From: Pleomorphomonas sp. T1.2MG-36
GTDB lineage: Bacteria; Pseudomonadota; Alphaproteobacteria; Rhizobiales; Pleomorphomonadaceae
Assembly: GCF_950100655.1 (NCBI RefSeq)
Contig: NZ_CATNLY010000003.1
Span: forward strand, 1 to 42,552
Direction: 5' to 3'
Length of the DNA: 42,552 nt
Shown here one piece after another: positions 1 through 8,564 of this stretch. The notes under the pieces are model-generated. The model searched no databases, had not been told where the DNA came from, and was given only the letters and a program-made list of their open reading frames with translations. Both the position numbers and the translations under genes were made by a program. Each line of letters starts with the position of its first letter. Within the stretch, counting starts at the first letter, position 1.

Positions 1-174
1 GTAGGGGCCGGACCACCGTTTGGTCGGCTTGGCATTGCGCCTGAGCTCGCGGCTGATCGTCGATGCTGATCTCTCAAGCCGCGCCGCTATGCTTCGCACC
101 GATAGCCCTTCCCGGTGGAGAAGGTCGACCGTCATTCGCTCCCGCAACGAGAGCTGAGAGTAATGTTGTCCCAT
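1..174 (-). CDS. IS30-family transposase, N-terminal part (cut by window edge)
   Basis: Reading the minus strand from the ATG at 174 gives 58 codons that run off the window. The protein starts MGQHYSQLSLRERMTVDLL and carries the IS30-type N-terminal helix-turn-helix, with SIAARL and STISRELRRN at about residues 29-47, which binds the IS end. The catalytic DDE domain would lie beyond position 1. A second piece of an IS30 transposase, the C-terminus, lies at the right edge in the same orientation, so the two may belong to one element on a circular molecule or to two copies. The family call rests on the HTH wording and on matching IS ends; the exact IS name is not known. Confidence 0.85.
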   Translation of the reverse strand, partial: MGQHYSQLSLRERMTVDLLHREGLSVRSIAARLERSASTISRELRRNAKPTKRWSGPY

Positions 175-218
175 CGCAGCAACACCTTACCAGGTGTTGC
201 ACTTCAATCGTGAGTCCA
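1..218 (-). mobile_element. IS30-family insertion sequence, 5' (transposase-start) end
   Basis: The terminal inverted repeat occupies 195-218 and ends ...TCGTGAGTCCA on the plus strand. Its reverse complement matches the IS end at 42330-42353 at 21 of 24 positions. The flank from 219 (AGGAGGACCTCAGG) is the right half of a dispersed palindrome, so the IS has interrupted one. AGGA at 219-222 equals the last four bases before the other IS end (42326-42329), as a target duplication would. Confidence 0.8.
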
Positions 219-335
219 AGGAGGACCTCAGGACGAGAAATCCCCCCGGCCCCTATCAAGCTCCCTGAAACAACAGAGTCCGATATCCCCCCCTCGCCCC
301 TTCCGGCCCGAGGTCCTCGCCTTCGCAAGGATGAC
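219..335. repeat. Interrupted palindrome half plus inverted palindrome copy
   Basis: Positions 219-245 are the right half (GGACCTCAGGACGAGAA) of the dispersed hairpin family, cut by the IS30 end. A complete inverted copy lies at 307-335, with stem CCTCGC, loop CTTC and GCAAGG, followed by the AT-rich tail ATTTATATA. The two are joined by the usual internal spacer with a GATATC box. Confidence 0.8.
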
Positions 336-450
336 AATTTATATATATGGATCAGCGGGATAGGCCGCGCGCGAGCTTCGCTCCGGCATCGCGCGCCGCA
401 ATCGCCCGCCCCAATGGAGGGCGAAACCGAGCGCCCACACGCGACGCGTA

Positions 451-886
451 ACTCTTTGTTTCATATCAATTAACTGTCATCCTCGCGCAGGCGAGGACCT
501 CAGGACGAGAAGTCGCTCCGGCCCCTATCAAGCTCCAAGAAACAACAGAGCCCGATATCGCCCCCTCGCCCCTTCCGGCCCGAGATCCTCTGCCTTCGCA
601 GAGGAGGACAGCATGATGGGAGCGGGAGCCTCTTTCGCTCACCGACCGCGCGCCGGAAATGCAACGCAACTCTTTGTTTCATATCAATTAACTGTCATCC
701 TCGCGCAGGCGAGGACCTCAGGACGAGAAATCGCTTCGGCCCATATCACGCTCCATGAAACAAGCGAACCCGATATCACCCCCTCGCCCCTTCCGGCCCG
801 AGATCCTCTGCCTTCGCAGAGGAGGACAGCATGATGCGAGCGGGAGCCTCTTTCGCTCACCGACCGCGCGCCGGAAATGCAACGCA
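451..886. repeat. 218-bp tandem repeat built from an inverted palindrome pair
   Basis: Two near-identical units (451-668 and 669-886) repeat with a period of exactly 218 bp. A third begins at 887 and diverges after about 20 bp. Each unit holds a forward hairpin (476-504; 694-722; stem CCTCGC/GCGAGG), a GATATC box and an inverted hairpin (579-609; 797-827; stem CCTCTGC/GCAGAGG), then about 60 bp ending before CTCTTTGTTTCATATCAATT. Open frames here are products of the repeat. This is a recent local duplication of a two-hairpin module. Confidence 0.9.
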
Positions 887-942
887 ACTCTTTGTTTCAT
901 ATCAATTTCCTGTCATCCTCTGCGAAAGCAGAGGACCTCAGG
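887..942 (+). repeat. Dispersed palindrome, third partial unit
   Basis: The forward hairpin at 912-942 has stem CCTCTGC, loop GAAA and GCAGAGG between GTCAT and ACCTCAGG. It starts like the 218-bp unit but carries a different, still complementary stem. No gene is seen from 175 to 980. Confidence 0.85.
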
Positions 943-980
943 ACGAGAAATCGCCCCGGCCCCTATCAGGTTCCATCCCC

Positions 981-1670
981 CTACCCCACCCGCACCGAAT
1001 AGACGTTCCCCCGCCCCCGGTCGATCGGCAGCGGCAGCGTCAGATAGCCGTTCCTGGGGTCGCCGACATAGTCGAGATAGTCCTCGGCGAAGGCGTTCTC
1101 GGCCAGCACCGGGGCGCCGGGGGCAAGGTGCGGCTCGATCAGCTTCAACACCGGCAGGTAGAGCGACAGCGCGCCGTCGAGCAGCAGCATGTCCACCGGG
1201 CCGCCGACGTCGGCAAGCGTTTCCAGCGCGTCGCCCTCGCGAATCTCCACGAGGTCGCCCAGCTCGGCGGCGCCCAGGTGGAACTGCGCCCGCACCACCT
1301 TCGACGTCTCGACCTCGCTGCCGATCAGCCTGCCGCCGCCATTGTCGCGCAGCGCCGAGGCGAGATAGATGCTGGAAATGCCCATGGACGAGCCGAACTC
1401 GACGATCCGCCGCGCCCGGCAGGCCCGCGCCGTCATGTAGAGGAAGCGGCCGTAGGCGGGCGACACCGACAGGAAATTGCCGGACAGCCCCTGGCAGACG
1501 CCCCGGTAATCCGCCCGCTCCTCGGCCAGAAGGTTGGCGATCGCCTGCCCGGTGGGGGCCGTCGCGAAGGCCTTGGCCATCGCCTCCATCAGCCCGAGGT
1601 CGGAGGCCGCCGCGTCGCGGTGCAACCGGTCGAGCGCGCCGGTGACGGGGGTGTTGGTCAGGGCGTTCAT
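981..1670 (-). CDS. Class I SAM-dependent O-methyltransferase
   Basis: This 229-aa protein resembles the O-methyltransferase family (COG4122/Methyltransf_24), which moves a methyl group from S-adenosylmethionine to a hydroxyl of a small molecule; the substrate cannot be read. SAM-binding motif I is RIVEFGSSMGISS, and DMLLLDGA is the acidic metal/substrate strand. The C-terminus is short. ATG at 1670 is preferred over 1676 because AAGGA lies five bases upstream. It is transcribed away from the AraC-type regulator that begins at 1852, which may control it. The downstream side runs into the palindrome cluster. Confidence 0.85.
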   Translation of the reverse strand: MNALTNTPVTGALDRLHRDAAASDLGLMEAMAKAFATAPTGQAIANLLAEERADYRGVCQGLSGNFLSVSPAYGRFLYMTARACRARRIVEFGSSMGISSIYLASALRDNGGGRLIGSEVETSKVVRAQFHLGAAELGDLVEIREGDALETLADVGGPVDMLLLDGALSLYLPVLKLIEPHLAPGAPVLAENAFAEDYLDYVGDPRNGYLTLPLPIDRGRGNVYSVRVG

Positions 1671-1851
1671 GGCCATCCTTTCGGCTCTGAGGTCCGGATC
1701 GGTCCCGGCGGCATCGCCAACGGCCGGGCGGGTCTGGAAAAGGGAACTGCTGGAGCCAAATTAACCCGCGCCCGGCGTGGCGTCATTACGAAGCCCTGAC
1801 AGATTATTATTCGATCTTGCCAAAGATGCCGCGCCGGACAATCCTTCCGGC

Positions 1852-2655
1852 ATGCCCATACTCACCGAACAACGCCACACCACCGACTGGCTGGACCCCG
1901 ACACCGTGCACCGGCCGGTGGTGATCTACGGCTTCGTCGCCGACCGGTTCAGCGACATCGAGCTGCCGCCGCACAGCCACGCCAAGGGGCAGTTCATCCT
2001 GGTGCAGGGCGGCGCGCTCACCTGCGAGGTCGACGCCGGGCTGTGGATCGTGCCGCCGCGCAGCGCCATCTGGATTCCCGGCGGCATGCGCCACGCCGTC
2101 CGGATGAGCGGCATGCTGGAAGGCTACAACGCCTTCGTCGATCCCGCGCTCGGCCTGGGCCTGCCGCCGGCCTGCTGCGCCGTGTCGGTCACCCCGCTGC
2201 TGCGCGAGCTGATGACACGCGGCGCCCGGCTGCCGCCGCTCTACGAGGAAGGCGGCGTCAACACGCGCCTGCTCGCCGTGCTGATCGACGAGATGGCCGC
2301 CGCCAGCGTGGAAGACCTCAACCTGCCCATGCCGGCCGACCCCGCCCTGCGCCGGCTGGCCGACGCCATGCTGGCCACCCCGGCCGACCGCGCACCGCTG
2401 GCCACCTGGGCCCGGCGCGCCGGCCTCAGCGAACGCACGCTGGCCCGCCGCATCGCCGCCGAAACCGGCCTCAGCTTCGGCCGCTGGCGCCAGCGCCTCT
2501 CCATCATGCTCGCCGTCCAATGGCTGGCCGACGGCACCCCCATCCAGCACGTCGCCGCCAACCTCGGCTACGAAAGCCTGCCCAGCTTCGTCACCATGTT
2601 CAGGAAGACGCTGGGCATGGCGCCGGGGCGGTACATGGCGGAGCGGTTCGGGTGA
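1852..2655 (+). CDS. AraC-family regulator, cupin N-terminus (NimR/RipA-like)
   Basis: This 267-aa protein has an N-terminal cupin (residues about 15-100, with PPHSHAKGQFILVQGG and the IWIPGGMRHAV strand) and a C-terminal double helix-turn-helix (about 165-265, with GLSERTLARRI and VAANLGYESLPSFVTMFRK). This layout matches the NimR/YeaM group, which often controls neighbouring efflux or catabolic genes. The frame is open further up to 1777, but homology-like sequence starts at the ATG at 1852. Its divergent neighbour is the O-methyltransferase. The stop lies only 12 bp from the end of the convergent ATPase-nuclease gene, so the foreign-looking island begins immediately after it. Confidence 0.85.
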   Translation: MPILTEQRHTTDWLDPDTVHRPVVIYGFVADRFSDIELPPHSHAKGQFILVQGGALTCEVDAGLWIVPPRSAIWIPGGMRHAVRMSGMLEGYNAFVDPALGLGLPPACCAVSVTPLLRELMTRGARLPPLYEEGGVNTRLLAVLIDEMAAASVEDLNLPMPADPALRRLADAMLATPADRAPLATWARRAGLSERTLARRIAAETGLSFGRWRQRLSIMLAVQWLADGTPIQHVAANLGYESLPSFVTMFRKTLGMAPGRYMAERFG

Positions 2656-2667
2656 GGTAGGGGGATA

Positions 2668-5600
2668 TTAGTCAGACGCTCTTGGGGTAAGGTCTATCAC
2701 TACGACATCAATTCGGCGGCGTAGCTCTAAAGGCATCTGTTCAACTATCGCCTGCTTCAGCTCCCTCGGTGTGCGAAAAATTGTGTTTTTACGGCCCGCT
2801 ACCAGTTCATCCGGACCGAACCAAAGCACCAGATAGATGCCTTGCTGCTCCGCGTCCCGATTGCTGGAGTATCGTGTACTCAGTTGTTCTGCAGCCGCAG
2901 TAAACAGCGCACTGTGCCACTGGCCTTTCACTTCTATTGTCAGAAGCCGCCTCTTGCGCTCGATCATGGCAAGAGCAGCGATATCGCAGCGATTGCCCCC
3001 AGCCATATGGAATTCTATCGCGTCAGCCATGTTGCTGGCACGCAGATGCGCACGCAGTTGGTCAACAATGAGACTGCGAGCAGTGTTCTCGTCCACTCGT
3101 GTCCCCGCTGGGTAGAACGTCCTGATCGTGTCCGTTTCGGATGTTCGGATTTGCGCCTCAACGTCTTGCAGCATTTCGACCGCAGCGGCGCGCATGTCCT
3201 CAACGCTGGCAATGCCTTGCTTCTCTAGTAACGCCGAAATTTCGGAAGGTGAAGGCGCTCGGAAATGCTGTAGCGCGTGACGCCGCGCCGCTACTGCGCG
3301 AACGCCGATAAGGTCGGCGCGGTACGCGATGAACCGGTCGTCCTCCAATAACTTGTCAAGGATAGGCAGGGCTTCGTCGGGCGGACCACGACTGATACGG
3401 CCGGGGATCTCGCGCAAGTAGCGATACGCCCGCTCCTCCTTCGGACTGTCGCTCCCATATGAATCCGGTAGATCTACCGGAGGCCATTCATCAACGAAAG
3501 CCTCCAGTATCTGATAGTTCTTCCGGGGTGATAGGGGAGGCGAGTCGGCGCCATCTTCGCTGCCAAACCGATCCATGCGCGCGGCAATCAAAAGCAAGCT
3601 ATCTCGATTTTGCTTTAGGATGTTCCACGCAACATCACCTTCCAGAAAAATAAAAGCGTTGAGCAGCCAGAACTCACGACGATGAATGTCGCGTTCCAGA
3701 GCACCACTTGGAAGTGGCGCCGCATGCTTGAGCAGACGTTCCCGAACTATCGAGAGAAGCTCATCGCGTGGCGCGTGACTGGCAGCGATTTCAAAGAGCG
3801 AGGTTTCGGCATGATAGGGCATGTCGGGATAGCTTCGGAGCCATGCCGTTGAGAGCTTAGCACTAATTCCCTGAAACGCCCCTTTGTAGGTGAGCCACCC
3901 GACGTTCGTTGGGGAGTCGGGCTCGTCGTCCCTGAGGGTTGGTTCGATGTACCGCTTCGCGAACGTTTCGATATCACTCGCTGTCGTGAAGATTAGACGG
4001 TCTATTTCAGCCTCGAAGGCCTCCGCCTCGCCCTCAGCCATACCCACAATGTTCCCAGCCTGCGTTTTGGCGGCCTCCAGTATTCTTTGCTGGATGCCGT
4101 CCAAGTTCCCCTTCTCTCGATAATGCAAGAGGCAATGAGCATACAGCGCCATGGCAACACCGCCCCACTTATGCGCCGCCAAGCTTTCAAGCGAAGGCAC
4201 ATGCTCGTTTAGGAACGGAAGGCAGTTCCGCAGGGCTTTATGCGCAATCTCAACATCGCCCACAAAGTCCGCCAGTTTATCTGGCTCGTAGAGATAGCGA
4301 TGCGCAATGTGCTGCAGCCACCACCAATGCTGTCCAGCTTCGATAGCCGCGCGGTTTTGGCGCAGACTCTCAAGCCGACTGGCCTCTTGCTCTGCAGCAA
4401 GTTTTTGGTGGCGTTTACGGCGTCCCTCCCAACTGTCGCGGGTGCGGCGCCAATATGCCTTGGCAATACGATCTCGTGACGCCCAGACCCGCATGAAATC
4501 AGAATTGTTGTTGGCTTGAGCGCGCATAGTTTTCCGGTGTGCGTCCGGGCCGCGGTGCTGATTATATGGAGAGTGTGGGCGCCATAGCGCATCCCACAAT
4601 AATGTGTTGCCTTCCGAGAAAGCGTCCGCGATCGCGGCGTCGATATCTTCTAGCTCGTACCGAACTCCCGAGTGTGTGCGGTCGGCATAGAAAAGATGGT
4701 CTAGTCTTTCGGCGATGTCGCTAGAGGTCGCCCCAAGAAATGCCACTTTCTGAATAGCGCGACGAAGCTTGTGATCCTTCCTTAGCACCGCAACCGCCGC
4801 GCTGGCATCAGCTTCGATGTGACGCGTGAAACGAAGGTCCTTAACCCAGCTCCACACGCGCCTAGCATCATATGGGCCCGGCACTGTCGTAAAGTATCGG
4901 TCTAGTAGACCGCCAACGACCTTACTGATGCCATCCCGACAGTGACATCTGTATTCATGCCGTGGCATGCACGTGCAACTGATGTCTGAGGTGATCGCGT
5001 CGAGTAGCATTCCAATATCATGGAACTTAAGCTCCCGCAGCAAGTGCTTGATGAAGTATCTGGACATCCCATCGCGCCGAGCTGCGGTATCAGCTTTCGG
5101 AAATAGTGCAGCGCAAGCACGAAGCAAAGCCAGCAGGCGGCCTTCCCCCACAACGTCGCCGGATTTCGCTTCTACATACTCAGCAAGGGCTTGGAGCGCG
5201 GCTGGGTCGCCTTGTGCGATCAGCGTCTCGAAATGCTCTCCAACCGTATAAGTGGATATCTGGACAAGCAGCCGCATAGAGAAAATCCGGCTGTATGAGT
5301 CCGTGGTTGGATCCAACAAGATGGCTTCCAGCTCCGGAACCAGAGATGCAATGGCCGAAGTACCGTTTAGTAGATCAAGAACCAGCGTCCGGAGATTATA
5401 GGACCCTCCCACGGCTAGTATAGGACGGAGAGCGTCCACAACATCTTCTGAGAAAAAGTTGCCGACGTTGAATGAGCGCCAATAGTCACCACGTCGGAAA
5501 TAAGGATCGGTCTCAGCCACTTCTTGTAGTTTACGTATCAGGTGAATCTTGTTGGCCGTGTGAAGTTGCGCAGGGTCTCCGTTCGACAGAACCGCGTATG

Positions 5601-6681
5601 GATCGAGGTCAATTGCCGCACGTTGCACTCTGTCGCCTCCCAGAGCGGCCATCCAGCCAAGCATACCTCTCAGTTCGTCTCGGACGACGCCGTTTGGCGC
5701 AATAATCGCAAAGCAGCGACGCAAGGAAAGACCGCTTCCCGCGTCGGCGATATGTTCCGTCAGGTAGTTCGCGCCCAAGTATTCCGCTAATATTCGATGG
5801 AATGGTTCATGCTCATTTGCATCGCCAGCGGGGCGAAACAGCTTCGAATCAAGCAGATGGTCTAGTCCGCCTTCAACCTCGCCGTCCACGATGTCGACGT
5901 AAGGGAACTCGCGATCGTCGATTTTCTCGACACGAGAGACGCCAGAAGCACCAGAGAGCAAAAGTCGCGCGAAAACGCTACCGGCTTGACGAACCAAGGT
6001 TGCCGCCTCCGGCCTGCCGCGCATTGATTGACTTTCGTTGCTTTCTTGAGCGAGCCTTCGCGCGGCGTCGGAGTACGCCCGCTGTTTACTGTCAAAGCGG
6101 CGATTGTTTTCTATATATCCGTAGCCGAAAAATTGGAGAAATTCTGGGTTGGAAAGCAAGGGATTAAGGTCACAACGACTTGCCTCCCGTACAAAATCGT
6201 CAAAGTCCTCCTCTGGGAACACATAAGCGAAAAGCGCTCTTTGTTCGTCTAGATTGAAGGCGTCGAGATGCACCGTCTTGGGCTTTGTGCCGAAGCACTC
6301 TTCAACATACTTAGATCGTGATTTTTCCCACTCACCCGATCTGCTGGAGAAAATCACCAACCCATCCGCATGTGCCTGGGCTTTCTCCACGATGTCATTC
6401 AGTGCTTCTCCCCCAATCTTCGCCACTTCATCCATGGCGTCGATCACAAGCGGACCCCGCTTCGGGGTATAGTGAGTGTTACGGAATCTGCTAGCACGAA
6501 CCCATTTGGCTCCCAGGGAGGTCGCCATGCTACGCATGACGCGCGTCTTCCCAGCGCCGGGTTCCGCGAGAACAATAATGGGGCCGCTCTGAAGCAGTAG
6601 CTCCGCTTCAGTCAAAACCTTATCACCAAGGCGAAAACGACGCTTGATATAGAACTCAGACATCGTCACTGCATATACCAT
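2668..6681 (-). CDS. NACHT/STAND-like P-loop ATPase fused to a C-terminal PD-(D/E)XK nuclease (candidate defence gene)
   Basis: This 1337-aa protein starts with a P-loop NTPase. Walker A is AEPGAGKTR (residues 39-47), Walker B is LVIDAMDE (78-85), and a sensor-like strand VIFSSRSGEW (109-118) corresponds to the SR motif of NACHT-type STAND ATPases. A long helical middle (about 200-1190, probably repeats) contains a possible metal-binding CTC...CHC cluster near residue 573. The last 144 residues look like a restriction-endonuclease fold: D1233, then E1250-V-K1252 in LTIEVKG, then a Q-containing helix. Known STAND defence proteins usually carry the effector at the N-terminus; here it is C-terminal. 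The gene is visibly less GC-rich than its neighbours and sits beside a toxin-antitoxin pair, which suggests transfer. ATG 6663 (MSEFYIKRR) is an alternative start. The defence role is inference. Confidence 0.75.
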   Translation of the reverse strand: MVYAVTMSEFYIKRRFRLGDKVLTEAELLLQSGPIIVLAEPGAGKTRVMRSMATSLGAKWVRASRFRNTHYTPKRGPLVIDAMDEVAKIGGEALNDIVEKAQAHADGLVIFSSRSGEWEKSRSKYVEECFGTKPKTVHLDAFNLDEQRALFAYVFPEEDFDDFVREASRCDLNPLLSNPEFLQFFGYGYIENNRRFDSKQRAYSDAARRLAQESNESQSMRGRPEAATLVRQAGSVFARLLLSGASGVSRVEKIDDREFPYVDIVDGEVEGGLDHLLDSKLFRPAGDANEHEPFHRILAEYLGANYLTEHIADAGSGLSLRRCFAIIAPNGVVRDELRGMLGWMAALGGDRVQRAAIDLDPYAVLSNGDPAQLHTANKIHLIRKLQEVAETDPYFRRGDYWRSFNVGNFFSEDVVDALRPILAVGGSYNLRTLVLDLLNGTSAIASLVPELEAILLDPTTDSYSRIFSMRLLVQISTYTVGEHFETLIAQGDPAALQALAEYVEAKSGDVVGEGRLLALLRACAALFPKADTAARRDGMSRYFIKHLLRELKFHDIGMLLDAITSDISCTCMPRHEYRCHCRDGISKVVGGLLDRYFTTVPGPYDARRVWSWVKDLRFTRHIEADASAAVAVLRKDHKLRRAIQKVAFLGATSSDIAERLDHLFYADRTHSGVRYELEDIDAAIADAFSEGNTLLWDALWRPHSPYNQHRGPDAHRKTMRAQANNNSDFMRVWASRDRIAKAYWRRTRDSWEGRRKRHQKLAAEQEASRLESLRQNRAAIEAGQHWWWLQHIAHRYLYEPDKLADFVGDVEIAHKALRNCLPFLNEHVPSLESLAAHKWGGVAMALYAHCLLHYREKGNLDGIQQRILEAAKTQAGNIVGMAEGEAEAFEAEIDRLIFTTASDIETFAKRYIEPTLRDDEPDSPTNVGWLTYKGAFQGISAKLSTAWLRSYPDMPYHAETSLFEIAASHAPRDELLSIVRERLLKHAAPLPSGALERDIHRREFWLLNAFIFLEGDVAWNILKQNRDSLLLIAARMDRFGSEDGADSPPLSPRKNYQILEAFVDEWPPVDLPDSYGSDSPKEERAYRYLREIPGRISRGPPDEALPILDKLLEDDRFIAYRADLIGVRAVAARRHALQHFRAPSPSEISALLEKQGIASVEDMRAAAVEMLQDVEAQIRTSETDTIRTFYPAGTRVDENTARSLIVDQLRAHLRASNMADAIEFHMAGGNRCDIAALAMIERKRRLLTIEVKGQWHSALFTAAAEQLSTRYSSNRDAEQQGIYLVLWFGPDELVAGRKNTIFRTPRELKQAIVEQMPLELRRRIDVVVIDLTPRASD

Positions 6682-6900
6682 ACGCCTTCGCGTACCCTAA
6701 GGCTGTTGGACAAGTATCCACCCGTTTAGCGCGTCCCTCTAACATGTTGCGTTCGGATTTTGTGGCTTTCCACCACAGTGAGACGTCGAGTGGACGCGCG
6801 TCAGTAACCCATGCGAGAACATTACGTTTTCTGGTGCTGAGTGCTGGAGTTTGACAATCAAGAGCAGCAGTCAGTCTCGCTGTCGCTTCGACAATGCGCG
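6682..6900. other. Intergenic region upstream of the ATPase-nuclease gene
   Basis: About 220 bp between two minus-strand genes. It must hold the ATPase-nuclease promoter on the minus strand. No hairpin family member, confident promoter or terminator was recognised. Confidence 0.4.
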
Positions 6901-7179
6901 CTACGCCACTGCCTTCGCCACCATGTCCGGATGCAAGCCGATCACCCTCACATAGGCGATGGCGAAGTCTGGCGCGGTTGCCCTTGCCTGTTCCCAGTCG
7001 CGCAGGGTGCCGACGGGGACACGGAAGCGGTTGGCGAATTCGGCTTGGGTGAGGCCGAGGCCGGTGCGCGTCTTGCGGATCAGGCGGGCGCGCTGGGCTC
7101 GGTCCAAGGCCTCGACCGTCACGTCGAAATCCTCGGCGTCGGTGGGATCAGCAGGCAGCGCGATAGGATCGTTCTTCAC
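6901..7179 (-). CDS. HTH (XRE-like) antitoxin of a BrnT-type toxin
   Basis: This 92-aa protein has an XRE-type helix-turn-helix at about residues 35-80 (RKTRTGLGLTQAEFANRF followed by VPVGTLRDWEQ), as in the HTH antitoxins that pair with BrnT or HigB-like toxins. It lies downstream of the toxin gene, and its start overlaps the toxin's 3' end by 32 bp, implying translational coupling. Toxin-first order is usual for BrnT. It probably binds the toxin and the palindrome at 7434-7452 to repress the operon. Confidence 0.85.
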   Translation of the reverse strand: MKNDPIALPADPTDAEDFDVTVEALDRAQRARLIRKTRTGLGLTQAEFANRFRVPVGTLRDWEQARATAPDFAIAYVRVIGLHPDMVAKAVA

Positions 7180-7423
7180 CTTTGTTGCTCCTTCTCACCG
7201 AGATGAAACGCGGCAGGTCGTCCCGCCAGACAAAGACGCCGGTGAACAGCTTTCCCTCGACGATCCCCACCACCTTGAACCGCTCCTCACCGTCGATCTC
7301 GCGGATGGAAGGGATGATCAGGTGGTCGTCGTCCTCGAAGATGCGATCGCCAAAGGCCAGCGGCAACTGATGCTTCGCGCGATTGGTCGCGTCTTTGGCT
7401 GGATCGAACCGTTCCGACGTCAT
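7148..7423 (-). CDS. brnT: BrnT-family ribonuclease toxin
   Basis: This 91-aa protein matches the BrnT layout (RelE-like fold). It starts FDPAKDATNRAKHQLPLAFGD, has a central GEERFKVVGIVEGKLFTGVFVW strand pair and ends with ISVRRSNKGEERSY, the region that carries the family's catalytic basic residues. BrnT toxins cleave mRNA and halt growth. The partner here is an HTH protein rather than the classical BrnA. The start ATG lies ten bases from a perfect inverted repeat that probably overlaps the promoter. Confidence 0.85.
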   Translation of the reverse strand: MTSERFDPAKDATNRAKHQLPLAFGDRIFEDDDHLIIPSIREIDGEERFKVVGIVEGKLFTGVFVWRDDLPRFISVRRSNKGEERSYRAAC

Positions 7424-7433
7424 AGATGGGAAG

Positions 7434-7452
7434 TATACGGGATTTCCGTATA
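7434..7452. promoter_or_regulatory. Inverted-repeat operator before the brnT operon
   Basis: TATACGG-GATTT-CCGTATA: perfect 7-bp arms with a 5-bp spacer, 11 bp upstream of the brnT start. The position fits autoregulation by the HTH antitoxin. Confidence 0.7.
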
Positions 7453-7504
7453 GGCTGCAATGGGAGTTGGTGGGAGCCCGATATCGGCGCTGCGCCTCTT
7501 TCGG

Positions 7505-7730
7505 CCTGAGGTCCTCTGCCTTCGCAGAGGAGGACAGTTTGATGGGGGCGGCGAGGCGCTGGCGCGCTGGAGATTGATATCGGCGTTGCGCTCTTTTCTG
7601 CCTGAGGTCCTCGCCTGCGCGAGGATGACAGCGTGATAGGAACAGGAGACCGGACGTCGAGCGAAGAGCTCTACGCTAAACCTATGTTATATATAAATTT
7701 CCTGTCATCCTCGCGAAGGCGAGGACCTCG
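7505..7730. repeat. Three dispersed palindromes
   Basis: Two inverted copies lie at 7505-7535 (stem CCTCTGC/GCAGAGG) and 7601-7629 (CCTCGC/GCGAGG). One forward copy lies at 7704-7730 (CCTCGC, loop GAAG, GCGAGG). GATATC boxes precede both inverted copies, and ATATAAATTT precedes the forward one. Confidence 0.85.
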
Positions 7731-7819
7731 GACAGAATGGGGCGATTGGCTGATATAGGGCGGCACTGGTGCGGTGGGCTGGGCGAGGCTTCCGCCCCTA
7801 CGCCCCCTCACGCCCCCCC

Positions 7820-8431
7820 CTACGCCCCCACCTTCCCGCTCGCCGCACTAAACGACGCGATCACCGCCTCCGCCAGCATCACAAACCGGGCCGACGGCCC
7901 ATCCGGCCCCACGCTCCTCCGGTTCACCCTCGCCCCCTCCAGCAAGAGGCTCAGCGTGTCGGCCAGCTTCTCGGCTTCGGCGATCCCCGCCTCCCTGCAC
8001 AGCCCCACCAGCTTTTCGCGCTGGTCGTGCTTGAAGGTTTCCACCACAAGGCGGGCGGGGTGGTCGGGTTCGGGGAGTTCGAAGGCGGCGGTGACGAGGT
8101 CGCAGCCGCCGGCTTCCATGCTGGCGTAGGAGGCGACGGCGCGCACCCAGGCGTGCAGTTGCGCCAGGGGGTCGCCGGGGTGGTTGGTTTCGAGGTCGCG
8201 CCAGAAGGGGGCGGCGGTGCGGGCCGTTTCGCGCAGGCACTCGGCGATCAGCTCGTCCTTGGAGCCGAAGTGGCGGTAGAGCGTCATCTTGTTGGTGCCC
8301 GCTTCCTCGGCGATGGCGTCGACGCCGACGCCGCGGATGCCGTGCTTGCGGAACAGAAGCTGCGCCGTGTCGATGATCCGCTCGCGCGGCCTCTTCACGC
8401 ACCCGCTCACCATTTCGTCATTATCCATCAT
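7820..8431 (-). CDS. TetR-family repressor of the adjacent efflux operon
   Basis: This 203-aa protein has an N-terminal TetR helix-turn-helix (residues about 14-60: RIIDTAQLLFRKHGIRGVGV then AGTNKMTLYRHFGSKDELI) and a helical ligand-binding C-terminus with no recognisable ligand signature. It is transcribed divergently from the small ORF, RND pump and adaptor genes. Two inverted repeats with the same GTTAC-N6-GTAAC core fill the gap, so it very likely represses both itself and the pump until an inducer binds. ATG 8428 is an equally possible start. Confidence 0.88.
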   Translation of the reverse strand: MMDNDEMVSGCVKRPRERIIDTAQLLFRKHGIRGVGVDAIAEEAGTNKMTLYRHFGSKDELIAECLRETARTAAPFWRDLETNHPGDPLAQLHAWVRAVASYASMEAGGCDLVTAAFELPEPDHPARLVVETFKHDQREKLVGLCREAGIAEAEKLADTLSLLLEGARVNRRSVGPDGPSARFVMLAEAVIASFSAASGKVGA

Positions 8432-8453
8432 GCCAAGGCGCCTTGACGCCCAT

Positions 8454-8469
8454 GTTACCGATCTGTAAC
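8454..8469. promoter_or_regulatory. TetR operator half-set 1
   Basis: GTTAC-CGATCT-GTAAC. It shares core arms and 6-bp spacing with the stronger site at 8474-8499, on the tetR-proximal side. Confidence 0.7.
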
Positions 8470-8473
8470 GTCC

Positions 8474-8499
8474 GGGGTGTTACTGACAGGTAACACCCC
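8474..8499. promoter_or_regulatory. TetR operator 2 (perfect 10-bp arms)
   Basis: GGGGTGTTAC-TGACAG-GTAACACCCC is a perfect inverted repeat between tetR and the efflux operon. Together with 8454-8469 it gives two operators 20 bp apart (GTTAC to GTTAC is 25 bp). Confidence 0.8.
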
Positions 8500-8564
8500 C
8501 TTCCCAACGCGTCAAGGCCAGCCCCCACCGGGTGCGGCAACGACCCCCTACGCATTTAGTCCAG

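Noticed and set aside
63..835. Several small ORFs in the 218-bp repeats
   Set aside because: They are translations of the palindrome module, identical between units and without start signals.
2668..6681. Known Avs (STAND) defence protein
   Set aside because: ATPase domain is at the extreme N-terminus and the nuclease at the C-terminus, the reverse of Avs architecture.
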